Assembly (NCBI GenBank): GCA_043825615.1
Contig: JBDRRS010000013.1
Coordinates: forward strand, 186,001 to 250,000
Origin: JBDRMV01 sp043825615
GTDB taxonomy: Bacteria; CG03
Reading direction: 5' to 3'
Length of the DNA stretch: 64,000 bases
Positions 50,471-58,674 of this stretch are shown piece by piece (the first letter of the stretch is position 1; the number at the start of each line of letters is the position of its first letter). The translations under genes and the position numbers were made by a program. The notes beneath the pieces are model-generated. The model was not told the DNA's origin. It was given only the letters and a program-made list of their open reading frames with translations, and searched no databases.

Positions 50471-51008
50471 CCCTCCTTTCACGCGCGCTTATCCTGAACA
50501 TCTCCTCGTCCCTGTAACCGAGAAACGAGGCAATCAGCGCCTCCGGCAGCTGGTGGATTTTTATATTATACACGTTGACGGAATCATTGTAAAATTCCCG
50601 CCTGTCGGCAATCTGGCTCTCAAGCATGGTAATCCTGTTCTGAAGATGAATAAAATCCTCGTTCGCTTTCAGTTCGGGGTATTTCTCCGAGAGAGCGAAA
50701 AGTTTTCCGAGAGCCCCCGTCAACATATTCTCCGCCCTGCCCTGCTCTTCGACAGACCCCGCTTTGATGCAGGAACCCCTGGCTTTTATAACATCAACTA
50801 TCGTTCCCCTCTCATACTTCAGATAACCCTTTATCGTTTTTACGAGTTTCGGTATTTCGTCATACCTCTGTTTGAGAATGACATTGATATTCGCCCATGA
50901 CTTTTTCAGGTTATTGCTCAGCACAACAAGGTTGTTGTAAATCTTGACGATATAAATCACGACAATCAGTAAAATCCCCCAGAAAATTATGTTCATAATA
51001 ATAATCAT
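50451..51008 (-). CDS. lemA: LemA family protein
   Basis: 185 residues: an N-terminal membrane helix (NIIFWGILLIVVIYIVKIY), then the LemA helical bundle (NNLVVLSNNLKKSWANINVILKQRYDEIPKLV, LFALSEKYPELKANEDFIHLQ, FYNDSVNVYNIKIHQLPEALIA split motifs). Role uncertain in the family. It lies with a GIDE-domain gene, a pairing known from several genomes. Confidence 0.93.
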   Translation of the reverse strand: MIIIMNIIFWGILLIVVIYIVKIYNNLVVLSNNLKKSWANINVILKQRYDEIPKLVKTIKGYLKYERGTIVDVIKARGSCIKAGSVEEQGRAENMLTGALGKLFALSEKYPELKANEDFIHLQNRITMLESQIADRREFYNDSVNVYNIKIHQLPEALIASFLGYRDEEMFRISARERRDVKIEF

Positions 51009-51019
51009 CTACCCTCCTT

Positions 51020-51976
51020 TTAATAAATCCATATTAGCAAATTTTCCAGAATGAAAAAAACCGATACCGCAAATATCGCCAACCCGCCGAATATAAAAAC
51101 GAAACTTTTGATTCCCATCCACTTTGCGAGTTCCTTTTCGCTCCTGTCGGCCAGGAGCATATTGTCTTTCCTGGACCCTGAAACGGCAACATCGCTCAGG
51201 TCACCGGATGCTCCCGATTGCCTGATTTCCTTTTCAATTTCCCTCACCGCCAACTCCCATTCGTATTCGTCAATTGAACCGTCCTTGTTTACGTCGTACC
51301 TTTTTTGAAGTTCCTTTGACGACTTGAGTTCGCGAAGTTTCGAACGCAGTTTCTCCCTTCTGCTACCCATCACGTCGTTGCTCTTCCCCGCATACCCCAG
51401 GATATACACGCTTTCGCCGGGAAGAATATACCACTCGCTGTATCTCCTCGCGCCGGAGTAATGACCCTCCGAATAATAATATCTCCTCCGGAGCACCGCA
51501 TCGCAGTTAAAGGGCTCCACAAGAACCGAGCCGGTGGAGTCCTCAAGGAAAAACGGGGTAATACTCTGTCCTCCCGCGATCTCCTTCCATGAACTGCTCC
51601 TGTGCCTGCCGGAACCCGTTACAACATATTTTTCTATTTTGTATCTGTAAAAAACGCAGTTTATTTTATTCACCGGTGTATTTACGGGATATTTGTTTTT
51701 CGCCAGACCCTTTATTTCAACGAGACCCATTGGGAGCGAGCGGATTGTCGAAGTCGGAATTCCCTCAATCACGCTTTTCCTTTCGTAGAGTTCCCACCCC
51801 AAAAAGAAAAGAAAAATACTGAAACCCGTCAGGAATGCGAGCAGCAGGAAAATCTTAAAGTCATCGGGTGCGATTTCGATACGCAGAAACGGGAAAATAA
51901 AAGCAGCTAATAAAATTATAACCGCAAAGTTACGAAAAACCCTTTTTATGTCCGGCTGAATACCCACCATCGGCAC
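51020..51976 (-). CDS. GIDE-type membrane protein with an EF-hand
   Basis: 318 residues with two N-terminal membrane helices (about 16-34 and 41-61), a GIDE/MULAN-like beta-domain (YERKSVIEGIPTSTIRSLPMGLVEIKG, SITPFFLEDSTGSVLVEPFN, YYILPGESVYILGYA-like WYILPGESVYILGYA), a canonical EF-hand loop at 228-239 (DVNKDGSIDEYE) and a C-terminal helix. In eukaryotes the GIDE domain is attached to a RING; no RING is seen here. GGAGGAG precedes the likely GTG start (ATG 51970 is alternative). It overlaps vanZ by 31 bases. Confidence 0.8.
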   Translation of the reverse strand: MPMVGIQPDIKRVFRNFAVIILLAAFIFPFLRIEIAPDDFKIFLLLAFLTGFSIFLFFLGWELYERKSVIEGIPTSTIRSLPMGLVEIKGLAKNKYPVNTPVNKINCVFYRYKIEKYVVTGSGRHRSSSWKEIAGGQSITPFFLEDSTGSVLVEPFNCDAVLRRRYYYSEGHYSGARRYSEWYILPGESVYILGYAGKSNDVMGSRREKLRSKLRELKSSKELQKRYDVNKDGSIDEYEWELAVREIEKEIRQSGASGDLSDVAVSGSRKDNMLLADRSEKELAKWMGIKSFVFIFGGLAIFAVSVFFILENLLIWIY

Positions 51977-52467
51977 ACAACTCCTCCGATACCCGCAACG
52001 GAATTAAAATAAATGTCGCGGATGTCATACACCCGGGACGGAAGAATTCCCTGTATCAGTTCGTCAATAACACCCGCCGAGACCGCCAGGAGCACGGCAA
52101 TAGCTACCTTCCGCCAGCCCGCCCATTTTTTCAAAGCGGCCGCTTCCATAAAAAGAAAACCGCACAGACCGTATTCAAGAAAATGAACCCTTTCCTCCGG
52201 ACGTTTCAAATTCTTTATAAAAATCAAAAAGACAAGACAAATCAGCAGGAATATCAAAATTCGTCCGAAAGAAAAACGCCGGCGCAGTAAATAAAGCATC
52301 AACAGGACGAAAGCAGCTCCCATAAAAAGATTCGTGGTTATACTGAACGCCCGCGCGCTTGAAAGACCTCTTATCCAGTTTAGAAGACCCCTCATGACCG
52401 GAAGGGTAAGATAAATAACCCCGACATAACCAAAAGCGATTGTCCATTTTTTCACGGCGGCGGTCAT
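51946..52467 (-). CDS. VanZ family membrane protein
   Basis: 173 residues with about five hydrophobic segments and the VanZ landmarks DKFxHF-like KVHFLEYGLCGFLFMEA and AVSAGVIDELIQGILPSRVYDIRDIYFNSVAGIGG. VanZ-like proteins are linked to envelope stress or glycopeptide tolerance, but a specific role cannot be given. It begins 4 bases after the nuclease gene ends. Confidence 0.85.
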   Translation of the reverse strand: MTAAVKKWTIAFGYVGVIYLTLPVMRGLLNWIRGLSSARAFSITTNLFMGAAFVLLMLYLLRRRFSFGRILIFLLICLVFLIFIKNLKRPEERVHFLEYGLCGFLFMEAAALKKWAGWRKVAIAVLLAVSAGVIDELIQGILPSRVYDIRDIYFNSVAGIGGVVCRWWVFSRT

Positions 52468-52471
52468 TGCG

Positions 52472-53197
52472 TCAAAACATACCGCAGACGTATCTGAAAT
52501 CGCAGAGACCGCAGTATCTGTTTCTTTTGGGCGGAAACCTTTTTGCGCTCCTGATTCCCCCGGCGAGGCGGTTGATTCTATCCTTTATTTTTTCCTCGTT
52601 AAAATCTTCTTCCCGGAATGAAATTTTCTTCATAAAGCGAAGGAAAATGTTGGATGCCGAGGTAACTCTTTTGCCGAAAAACCTGCGCGCGCCGAGGAAA
52701 TAAATCTGAAGCTGCATATCGGAGCGGAGGTCGGAAGCAGAGGGTATCTCCCTGTGCGTTTTGTAATCTATAATTTCAAACCCGTCTTCGGTCTTCTGAA
52801 TCCTGTCAATGTAGCCGGAAACGACGTGCCCCGCAAACCGGAAGGAGAAGTGCGCCTCAACCCTCCATGCGGGAACGAAACTGCCGCTCACAAACATTTC
52901 ATGATACCTGCCGAGAATTTCTGCCGCCTCTTTAAAGAAAACTTCACTCTCGGAGGCTTCATAGCCCGCCGAAATCCAGTTTTTATTCAGAAGTTTCAAA
53001 AGATATTCTTTTGTGGGTTTTTTAATGCCGAGAGAATAAAGGAATTTTCCGGAGTAAAATTTTTCAAGAGTCCTGTGAAGCGAATGCCCGAATGAAAATT
53101 GCTTCTTCGGAGGAAGTTTTACTCTCTCAATATAAATTTTCCTGTACGAATAAGGACACCTCTCAAATGCGGAAAGTTTGGAATAACTTAAATACAC
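52472..53197 (-). CDS. RecB-like PD-(D/E)XK nuclease with Fe-S cysteines
   Basis: 241 residues: SYSKLSAFERCPYSYRKIYIE at the N-terminus with one Cys (position 15), GHSLHRTLEKFYSG, then the nuclease core VSGYIDRI...FEIIDYKTH (Asp and D-x-K motifs) and QLQIYFLGA, and a C-terminal YCGLCDFRYVCGMF with three Cys. The four Cys fit the iron-sulfur cluster of the Cas4/AddB class. No cas genes, helicase or CRISPR repeats are near, so a DNA repair role is more likely than adaptation. Confidence 0.88.
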   Translation of the reverse strand: MYLSYSKLSAFERCPYSYRKIYIERVKLPPKKQFSFGHSLHRTLEKFYSGKFLYSLGIKKPTKEYLLKLLNKNWISAGYEASESEVFFKEAAEILGRYHEMFVSGSFVPAWRVEAHFSFRFAGHVVSGYIDRIQKTEDGFEIIDYKTHREIPSASDLRSDMQLQIYFLGARRFFGKRVTSASNIFLRFMKKISFREEDFNEEKIKDRINRLAGGIRSAKRFPPKRNRYCGLCDFRYVCGMF

Positions 53198-53199
53198 CC

Positions 53200-54093
53200 T
53201 TACCTCTTAACTCTCATTATCGCATCCGTCATTACCGCGACCCTCTTCATTTCCTTTACGTCGTGAACCCTTACAATGTCCGCTCCGTTGGCAATCGCAA
53301 CGGCGACCGTTGCGGCTGTGCCCTCAAGACGCTCCCCTGCGGGTAAATTCAGAACCTTGCCGATGACCGACTTTCTGGAAGTTCCGACAAGAACGGGTTT
53401 GCCAAGTTCACCCAGTTCTTTCAACCTTTTCAGAATAACAAGGTTGTGCTCGGCCGTTTTGCCGAAACCAATTCCGGGATCGATTATTATCAGGCCCTGC
53501 GGGATCCCCGCACTGACCGCAATCTCAATGCTCTTTTTCAGATAGACCTTTATCGATTCAATCACATCCTCGTAGAAAATCCCGCCGTTCTGCATATTCT
53601 CGGGCGTTCCTCTTATGTGCATCAGAACGACCGGAACGTTAAATCCAGCGGCAAGGGGTGCCATTCTTTCATCAAACCTCAAACCGCTTATGTCGTTCAG
53701 AATCGACGCGCCGCTTAAAAACGCCTTTTCCGCAACAGCCGATTTATACGTGTCAATCGAAACAGGGACATCAAATCCCGCAGCCAGTTCCTTTATTACC
53801 GGCGCCGTTCTTTCAATTTCTTCTTCCGCCGAAATCTGCTCGGCGTAGGGTCTCGTGGACTGCCCGCCGACGTCAATGATATCAGCTCCGTCGCGGACAA
53901 GTTTCTCTCCCCTTGCAAGAGCTTCATCTCTTGCGGAAATGCCGTCTCCCGAAAAAGAATCGGGAGAGACATTTAGAATTCCCATAATAATTGTTCTTTC
54001 ACCGACCGGCAGCGAATAACATTTTCCCTGCGGTGTTTTCGGAGTCCATTCCATTTCCTTATCAGGGTGGCGGGAGGGTGGCGTCCATTCCAT
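53200..54093 (-). CDS. folP: Dihydropteroate synthase
   Basis: 284 to 297 residues, depending on start. Key motifs: IIMGILNVSPDSFSGDG, DGADIIDVGGQSTRPYAEQ, SIDTYKSAVAEKAF, NDISGL, DPGIGFGKTAEHNL and VLVGTSRKS. It joins pterin and p-aminobenzoate. The first 13 residues of the long form (MEWTPPSRHPDKE) come from repeat copy E; ATG 54054 gives a form starting MEWTPKT. The predicted transcription start falls on ATG 54093, so the long form could be translated leaderless. Confidence 0.93.
   Translation of the reverse strand: MEWTPPSRHPDKEMEWTPKTPQGKCYSLPVGERTIIMGILNVSPDSFSGDGISARDEALARGEKLVRDGADIIDVGGQSTRPYAEQISAEEEIERTAPVIKELAAGFDVPVSIDTYKSAVAEKAFLSGASILNDISGLRFDERMAPLAAGFNVPVVLMHIRGTPENMQNGGIFYEDVIESIKVYLKKSIEIAVSAGIPQGLIIIDPGIGFGKTAEHNLVILKRLKELGELGKPVLVGTSRKSVIGKVLNLPAGERLEGTAATVAVAIANGADIVRVHDVKEMKRVAVMTDAIMRVKR
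54057..54086 (-). repeat. Dispersed junction element, copy E (short form)
   Basis: Minus-strand GGACGCCACCCTCCCGCC followed by ACCCTGATAAGG, differing from copy A at very few positions. Flanked on both sides by ATGGAATGGAC. It lies within the 5' end of folP. Confidence 0.75.
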
Positions 54094-54098
54094 TTACT

Positions 54099-54127
54099 AT
54101 TATACGAAAATATCGTTTTCCGGTCAA
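54099..54127 (-). promoter_or_regulatory. Promoter of folP
   Basis: Minus-strand TTGACC (54127-54122), 17-base spacer, TATAAT (54104-54099). The expected start near 54092 coincides with ATG 54093. Confidence 0.75.
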
Positions 54128-54133
54128 AAATGA

Positions 54134-54139
54134 TATAAT
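54134..54139 (+). promoter_or_regulatory. -10 element of lpxK, predicting a leaderless transcript
   Basis: TATAAT with a GA upstream; the lpxK ATG is at 54145, where transcription should begin. The -35 region is poor (TATCGT at 17 bases). The element is interleaved with the divergent folP promoter. Confidence 0.5.
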
Positions 54140-54144
54140 GCAAA

Positions 54145-55104
54145 ATGATTTTGAAAGTCCTTTCGTTTTTCTACGGTCTGGGAACGGAAACAAACCGTTT
54201 CATCTATAAAACAGGCCTGAAAAAAACAAGAAAAATGCCGGGTTTTGTCATCTCCGCCGGAAACATCTCCGCCGGAGGAGCTGGAAAAACGTCTTTTGTA
54301 ATGGAACTCTGCCGGCTTCTGGAAAAAGAAAGGAAAACCGCAGTGATAACGCGGGGATACAAAGGTTCTGTCAGGGGACCTGAAATCGTGACCGGCGGAA
54401 GTAAGTCCATCGAAAAATTCGGCGACGAAGCGGTTATGATGACTGAAAAATTAGTGAAACACGGCATACCCGTAATCGTTTCAAAAAACAGGGAGGAAGG
54501 CATAAAGTTCGCCTGCGAAAAATTAGGAAGAGACACATTTATTCTTGACGACGCGTTCCAGAATTTCTCCGTAAAAAAAGACAGGGATATCCTGCTGATT
54601 GACGCTGTAAGGCCCTGGGGCGGGCTCCTGCGGGACTGGAAGGCATCTATGAAAAGAGCCGGCATAATAATAGTGAGCAGGGCGAACCTTGTTCAAGCAT
54701 CCGAGGTCGAGAAAATCAGGAAAGAAATTTCAAAATACTCGCACGCCCCCCTGATTGAATCAACGCTCTCAATAAAAACCATAAAAAATATTTATTCGGG
54801 AAATACCGCGGAACGGGCTTTTTTCAGGCAGAAAAAAACCGCCGCCTTCTGCGGGATAGGAAACCCCTCTTCCTTCGAAAAACTTCTGATAGATAACGGC
54901 ATTGAACCCGAAAAATTCATTGTTTTCGGCGACCACCACAGATACGGCGGAAGCGACATTGCAAAACTGGATGAGAATTATCTCTGGCTCACGACGGAAA
55001 AAGACGCCGTGAAGGTAAGGAACGTTGCCGTCAGAAGAAACATTTTTGCCCTCGTAACCCAAACCGGGATAGACGATGATAAGATTAAACATTTTATTTT
55101 ATAA
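54145..55104 (+). CDS. lpxK: Tetraacyldisaccharide 4'-kinase
   Basis: 319 residues. P-loop-like region VISAGNISAGGAGKTSFVMELC, ITRGYKGSVRGPEIV, GDEAVMMT, ILDDAFQNFSVKKDRDILLIDA and C-terminal FGDHHRYGG are LpxK hallmarks. It adds the 4'-phosphate of lipid A. It is slightly shorter than the E. coli enzyme. It opens an LPS-core operon and overlaps gmhB by 29 bases. Confidence 0.94.
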   Translation: MILKVLSFFYGLGTETNRFIYKTGLKKTRKMPGFVISAGNISAGGAGKTSFVMELCRLLEKERKTAVITRGYKGSVRGPEIVTGGSKSIEKFGDEAVMMTEKLVKHGIPVIVSKNREEGIKFACEKLGRDTFILDDAFQNFSVKKDRDILLIDAVRPWGGLLRDWKASMKRAGIIIVSRANLVQASEVEKIRKEISKYSHAPLIESTLSIKTIKNIYSGNTAERAFFRQKKTAAFCGIGNPSSFEKLLIDNGIEPEKFIVFGDHHRYGGSDIAKLDENYLWLTTEKDAVKVRNVAVRRNIFALVTQTGIDDDKIKHFIL

Positions 55105-55630
55105 ACTGAAACTCCGGGCAAAACTACTGACCGGCGGAAAGAAAAACAGGGCAGTGATTTTCGACAGGGACGGGACTCTGAATTTCGACCCCGGTTACAT
55201 TTCCGAAATAAAGAACTTTAAACTGTTGCCGGAGACAGTCCCCGCGCTCAAAAAACTTTTTGAAAACGGTTTTCTTCTGATTGTCGTCACGAACCAGTCA
55301 GGGATCGGACGGGGATACTTTACAGAGGAAAAAGTGAAGAAACTCCACTCGCACCTTGAGAGAGTTCTGGCTAAAAACGGCATTTTTCTGGCAAAAATTT
55401 TCGTTTGCCCGCACAGACCCGAAGAAAACTGCCCCTGCAGGAAGCCGAATGCTCTACTGTTTGAGAAAGCCGTCAGGGAATTCCGGCTCGATGTAAAAAA
55501 ATGTTATTGCGTCGGGGATAAGGAAACGGACATTCAAGCGGCTGAAAAGGTAGGAATAAAGGGTTTTATGCTCGGCAGGGACTTAAAAAACACCCTGCTG
55601 GCGGCCGAGAAAATAGTAAATGACTCTTAA
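55076..55630 (+). CDS. gmhB: D-glycero-beta-D-manno-heptose 1,7-bisphosphate 7-phosphatase
   Basis: 184-residue HAD-IIIA phosphatase: VIFDRDGTLN nucleophile motif (about residues 27-36), VVTNQSGIGRGYF, the zinc-binding CPHRPEENCPCRKP loop that marks GmhB, and VGDKETDIQAA. It acts in ADP-heptose synthesis between the heptose kinase (encoded two genes on) and the adenylyltransferase (not seen). The first about 20 residues overlap lpxK; an internal start cannot be excluded. Confidence 0.92.
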   Translation: MIRLNILFYKLKLRAKLLTGGKKNRAVIFDRDGTLNFDPGYISEIKNFKLLPETVPALKKLFENGFLLIVVTNQSGIGRGYFTEEKVKKLHSHLERVLAKNGIFLAKIFVCPHRPEENCPCRKPNALLFEKAVREFRLDVKKCYCVGDKETDIQAAEKVGIKGFMLGRDLKNTLLAAEKIVNDS

Positions 55631-56186
55631 CAGAATCCGGCTCTACACGATGCGCGGATGCGCTGTTCTATACTTCATTATTTTCTACCACATACGGAAA
55701 GACGTACCGGCGGCGGCCTTCTTCGCCGGGGCAGCTCTCGTCATTTCGGGAGAACTGGTCCGCCTCCTGGCCAACTCGGTAATCAGGAAAGACTCTCTCC
55801 TTGCATCCTCCGGCCCGTATGCCGCAGTGAGACACCCGCTCTACATGGGGAGTTTTCTAATTTACCTCGGTTTTCTGTGCTTTCACTTAACGGGAAAATT
55901 TTATTCCGCGGTTGCGGTTTTCTGGCTTACCGTAACGGCGGCAACAGTCATTATTTACAAAAAAAAGATTGGTAACGAGGAAAAACTGCTGGCTGAACTG
56001 TTTCCCCTATACCCCGAATACAGGAAAACAACCCCTGCTCTCTTTCCAAACCCGTTTCAAATGAAAAAAACGGCTTTTGAAATTATTTTTAACTTAAAGC
56101 AAATCGTAAAAAACAGGGAGCACAAACTGCTGGCGGGTCTTGTTGTTATGCTTATTGTTATTGCCGGAGGAATTTTTTATTATTAA
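55620..56186 (+). CDS. Isoprenylcysteine carboxyl methyltransferase-like membrane protein
   Basis: 188 residues with about four membrane helices and the ICMT/PEMT signature GPYAAVRHPLYMGSFLIYLGF plus EEKLLAELFPLYPEYRKTTPALFP, which bind SAM at the membrane. A further helix lies at the C-terminus. The bacterial substrate is unknown; the position in the LPS operon suggests a lipid. It overlaps gmhB by 11 bases. Confidence 0.85.
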   Translation: MTLNRIRLYTMRGCAVLYFIIFYHIRKDVPAAAFFAGAALVISGELVRLLANSVIRKDSLLASSGPYAAVRHPLYMGSFLIYLGFLCFHLTGKFYSAVAVFWLTVTAATVIIYKKKIGNEEKLLAELFPLYPEYRKTTPALFPNPFQMKKTAFEIIFNLKQIVKNREHKLLAGLVVMLIVIAGGIFYY

Positions 56187-56189
56187 GGT

Positions 56190-57131
56190 ATGGACATTCT
56201 GAAGGAGTTCGGCAGAAAAACCATTCTGGTGGTAGGCGACATCATCCTCGACAGATTCATCTACGGCGACGTTTCAAGAATTTCGCCCGAGGCGCCGGTC
56301 CCTGTCGTAAAAGTCCAGCATGAGGAATTCAAGGCGGGAGGGGCGGCGAATGTTGCGGCAAACCTCATATCCCTGAAAGTAAAAGCCGTTCTCTGCGGCG
56401 GTGTGGGCGACGACTATTACGGGAACTTCGCAATCGAACGCTTCAGGAAATCCGGTATGGACACGTCTGCGGTAGTACAGATAAAATCCCATACGACAAC
56501 AATTAAAACAAGAATCATCGCGCGCAAACAGCAGGTGGTGCGGATTGACAGGGAAACGAAAGTAAAAGACAACACCGGAAACCTGATTACGGTTCTCGTA
56601 AAAAACATCAAAAAAGCCGACGCCGTAATTATAGCCGACTACGGAAAGGGGGTAATCACAAAGGAACTGCTGGATTATCTTATCCCTGCAGCAAATAAAC
56701 TGAAAAAAATAATTACCGTGGACCCGCAGACAGAACACTTTTTCAGATACAAAAACGTTACGACAATCACGCCGAACCATCTTGAGGCATCGTCCGCGGC
56801 GGGAATGCCGGTGGAAACCGACGCAGAGGCAAAACGGGCGGGTCTATGTCTTCTCAAAAAACTCAATCTGAAAAGCATTGTCATAACGAGAGGGGAAAAG
56901 GGAATGACCGTTATTGAAAAAGGCAAAATCCTGAATATCCCGACAAGGGCAAAAGACGTTTTTGACGTTACCGGCGCAGGGGATACGGTCATCGCCGTCC
57001 TGACAGCCGCTTTAAGCGCCGGGTGCGATATCTTTGAAAGCGCGCGCATCGCGAACGCGGCGGCTGGAATCGTTGTCGGAAAATTCGGAACGGCGTCTGT
57101 TTCGCAGAAAGAATTAAGAGAATGCATGTAA
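56190..57131 (+). CDS. hldE: D-glycero-beta-D-manno-heptose-7-phosphate kinase (HldE kinase domain)
   Basis: 313-residue PfkB/ribokinase-fold kinase: VVGDIILDRFIYGDVSRISPEAPVPVV at the N-terminus, GGAANVAANL, RKQQVVRID, and the catalytic DVTGAGDTVIAVLTAALSAG. It is the kinase domain only; the adenylyltransferase half of HldE is not fused, so a separate gene is expected elsewhere. It overlaps kdsB by 10 bases. Confidence 0.92.
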   Translation: MDILKEFGRKTILVVGDIILDRFIYGDVSRISPEAPVPVVKVQHEEFKAGGAANVAANLISLKVKAVLCGGVGDDYYGNFAIERFRKSGMDTSAVVQIKSHTTTIKTRIIARKQQVVRIDRETKVKDNTGNLITVLVKNIKKADAVIIADYGKGVITKELLDYLIPAANKLKKIITVDPQTEHFFRYKNVTTITPNHLEASSAAGMPVETDAEAKRAGLCLLKKLNLKSIVITRGEKGMTVIEKGKILNIPTRAKDVFDVTGAGDTVIAVLTAALSAGCDIFESARIANAAAGIVVGKFGTASVSQKELRECM

Positions 57132-57835
57132 TAGGGGTAATCCCCGCAAGATACGCTTCAAAAAGATTTCCCGGAAAACCCCTGGCAAAAATTCTGGGAA
57201 AAACCATGCTCCAGCGCGTTTACGAAAGAGCCAAAAAAGCAAAACTTCTGAATGAAATTATCATAGCAACGGACAGTAAAGAGATAAAGAATGAAGCGGA
57301 AAAGTTCGGGGCAAAAGTCAGACTTACGGGAAAGTGCGATTCGGGAACCGACAGAATAAGGTCCGTCGTCAGAGGGATAAAGTGCAACGTCGTTGTCAAC
57401 ATCCAGGGGGACGAACCCCTGATAGAACCGAACCTGATTGATAAACTGGCGGGACAGTTCAGCGACGCAAAGGTGGAGGTCGCAACCGCCGCAACAAACA
57501 TTTCCGAAAAAGAATTCCGCTCGAAAAACATCGTCAAAGTGGTAACGGACAAAAACTCAAACGCGCTGTATTTCTCAAGAAGCCCCATCCCCGCAGGCGC
57601 CCGGCATCTCGCGAAAAAGCACATCGGCATTTATGCCTACAGAAAGAGCGCCCTTCTCAAATCAGAAAATTTCAAGAGCAAACTTGCCGAGGCCGAAGAC
57701 CTGGAACAGTTAAAATTTCTTGAAAACGGCGTCAAAATAAAAGTTATCCAGGTAAAATACAGCGGCGCCGCGGTTGACACCCCCTCCGACATAAAAAAAG
57801 TAACCCGCCTGCTATTGAGAAAATCGGCACCCTGA
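57122..57835 (+). CDS. kdsB: 3-deoxy-manno-octulosonate cytidylyltransferase (CMP-Kdo synthetase)
   Basis: 237 residues: VIPARYASKRFPGKPLAKI, RLTGKCDSGTDRI, VVNIQGDEPLIEP, YFSRSPIPAG and HIGIYAYRKSAL are the KdsB series. It activates Kdo for transfer to lipid A. Its usual partner kdsA begins 5.5 kb downstream, after an accessory islet. Confidence 0.95.
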   Translation: MHVIGVIPARYASKRFPGKPLAKILGKTMLQRVYERAKKAKLLNEIIIATDSKEIKNEAEKFGAKVRLTGKCDSGTDRIRSVVRGIKCNVVVNIQGDEPLIEPNLIDKLAGQFSDAKVEVATAATNISEKEFRSKNIVKVVTDKNSNALYFSRSPIPAGARHLAKKHIGIYAYRKSALLKSENFKSKLAEAEDLEQLKFLENGVKIKVIQVKYSGAAVDTPSDIKKVTRLLLRKSAP

Positions 57836-58071
57836 CGGCATCAACTTTTTAATAGAGCCGTATGTTTGATGACGGGTTTGTCATCTTTGAAGGTAATGCT
57901 TTCTTCCAGAATGTGAAACATCACCGTTTTTCCCCCAGAGACAGAAATTGCTCCAGACGATTAAGAATGGTTTCGTGGTTATCTGGCAACACATCAATAT
58001 TCATGGGGAGTATGATTTTTCAGGCGCGCGCGTCAGCGTGTCGGCTGCATGGAATGGTTTAAGATATCTCC
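57836..58071. other. Spacer with frame-broken gene remnant
   Basis: No intact gene. On the minus strand two short frames abut, one reading MNIDVLPDNHETILNRLEQF and ending LSLGEKR, the next reading MFHILEESITFKDDKPVIKH, and look like pieces of a decayed coding sequence. This is the left edge of the accessory islet. Confidence 0.4.
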
Positions 58072-58584
58072 CTACTTTAACTCTATTTCCTTTCTTAAAG
58101 ACAGGGATATCTGGCATATTATTTTGCTAATATTTTCCAATAGGTCAACAAAATCAGGAACGTTTCTTTTGTCGTGAGTTTTTAATGCCTCCATGAATTT
58201 ATCGTTCCATGCATAAACTGTAGTTTTGATATTATTAAGCAATTTTTTTTCATTGTCGCTTGCCCATACATTAAACAATAACTGACTGTTAATCCGAATA
58301 TAGCGATCCACCAATACACAAAATCCTGTATAGTCGTCCGCTGATAAATCAACTTCTCTGCCTGCTTGAGCAAGACGTACTTTTTCTACTATCAAATCTC
58401 CTTTGTTCAAAATATCAGAAAAATCGCCGATTAGTCTGGACATTTCTGAAATTCGCTGCTGCCTTATAGATTGAACCCTTTTCTTGTTGTTTTCCGTTCT
58501 TTGCGCGTGTACGAATGAGATGGCTGCGCCAATAATAGATATTGATGAAGCAACATCGACGCCAATCATAATATTTTCCAACAT
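58072..58584 (-). CDS. Hypothetical membrane-anchored protein (170 aa)
   Basis: 170 residues: a hydrophobic N-terminal segment (IGVDVASSISIIGAAISFVH) followed by long helical, charged sequence with coiled-coil character (residues 28-75). AAAGGAGGAG precedes the ATG, a strong ribosome binding site. I do not recognise a family. It lies immediately after the variable DUF1566 gene on the same strand, with 90 bases between. Confidence 0.6.
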   Translation of the reverse strand: MLENIMIGVDVASSISIIGAAISFVHAQRTENNKKRVQSIRQQRISEMSRLIGDFSDILNKGDLIVEKVRLAQAGREVDLSADDYTGFCVLVDRYIRINSQLLFNVWASDNEKKLLNNIKTTVYAWNDKFMEALKTHDKRNVPDFVDLLENISKIICQISLSLRKEIELK

Positions 58585-58674
58585 AACTCCTCCTTTTTTT
58601 CGACTAACGAGTAATAATCAGAATCAAAAATATTTCTTACCCACCTATCGTGCGGGAAAAGTCAAAAATCAAAA

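Noticed and set aside
52472..53197. Cas4-type CRISPR adaptation nuclease
   Set aside because: The four Cys and nuclease core fit, but there is no cas1, cas2, effector gene or repeat array nearby; a RecB-family repair nuclease is more likely.
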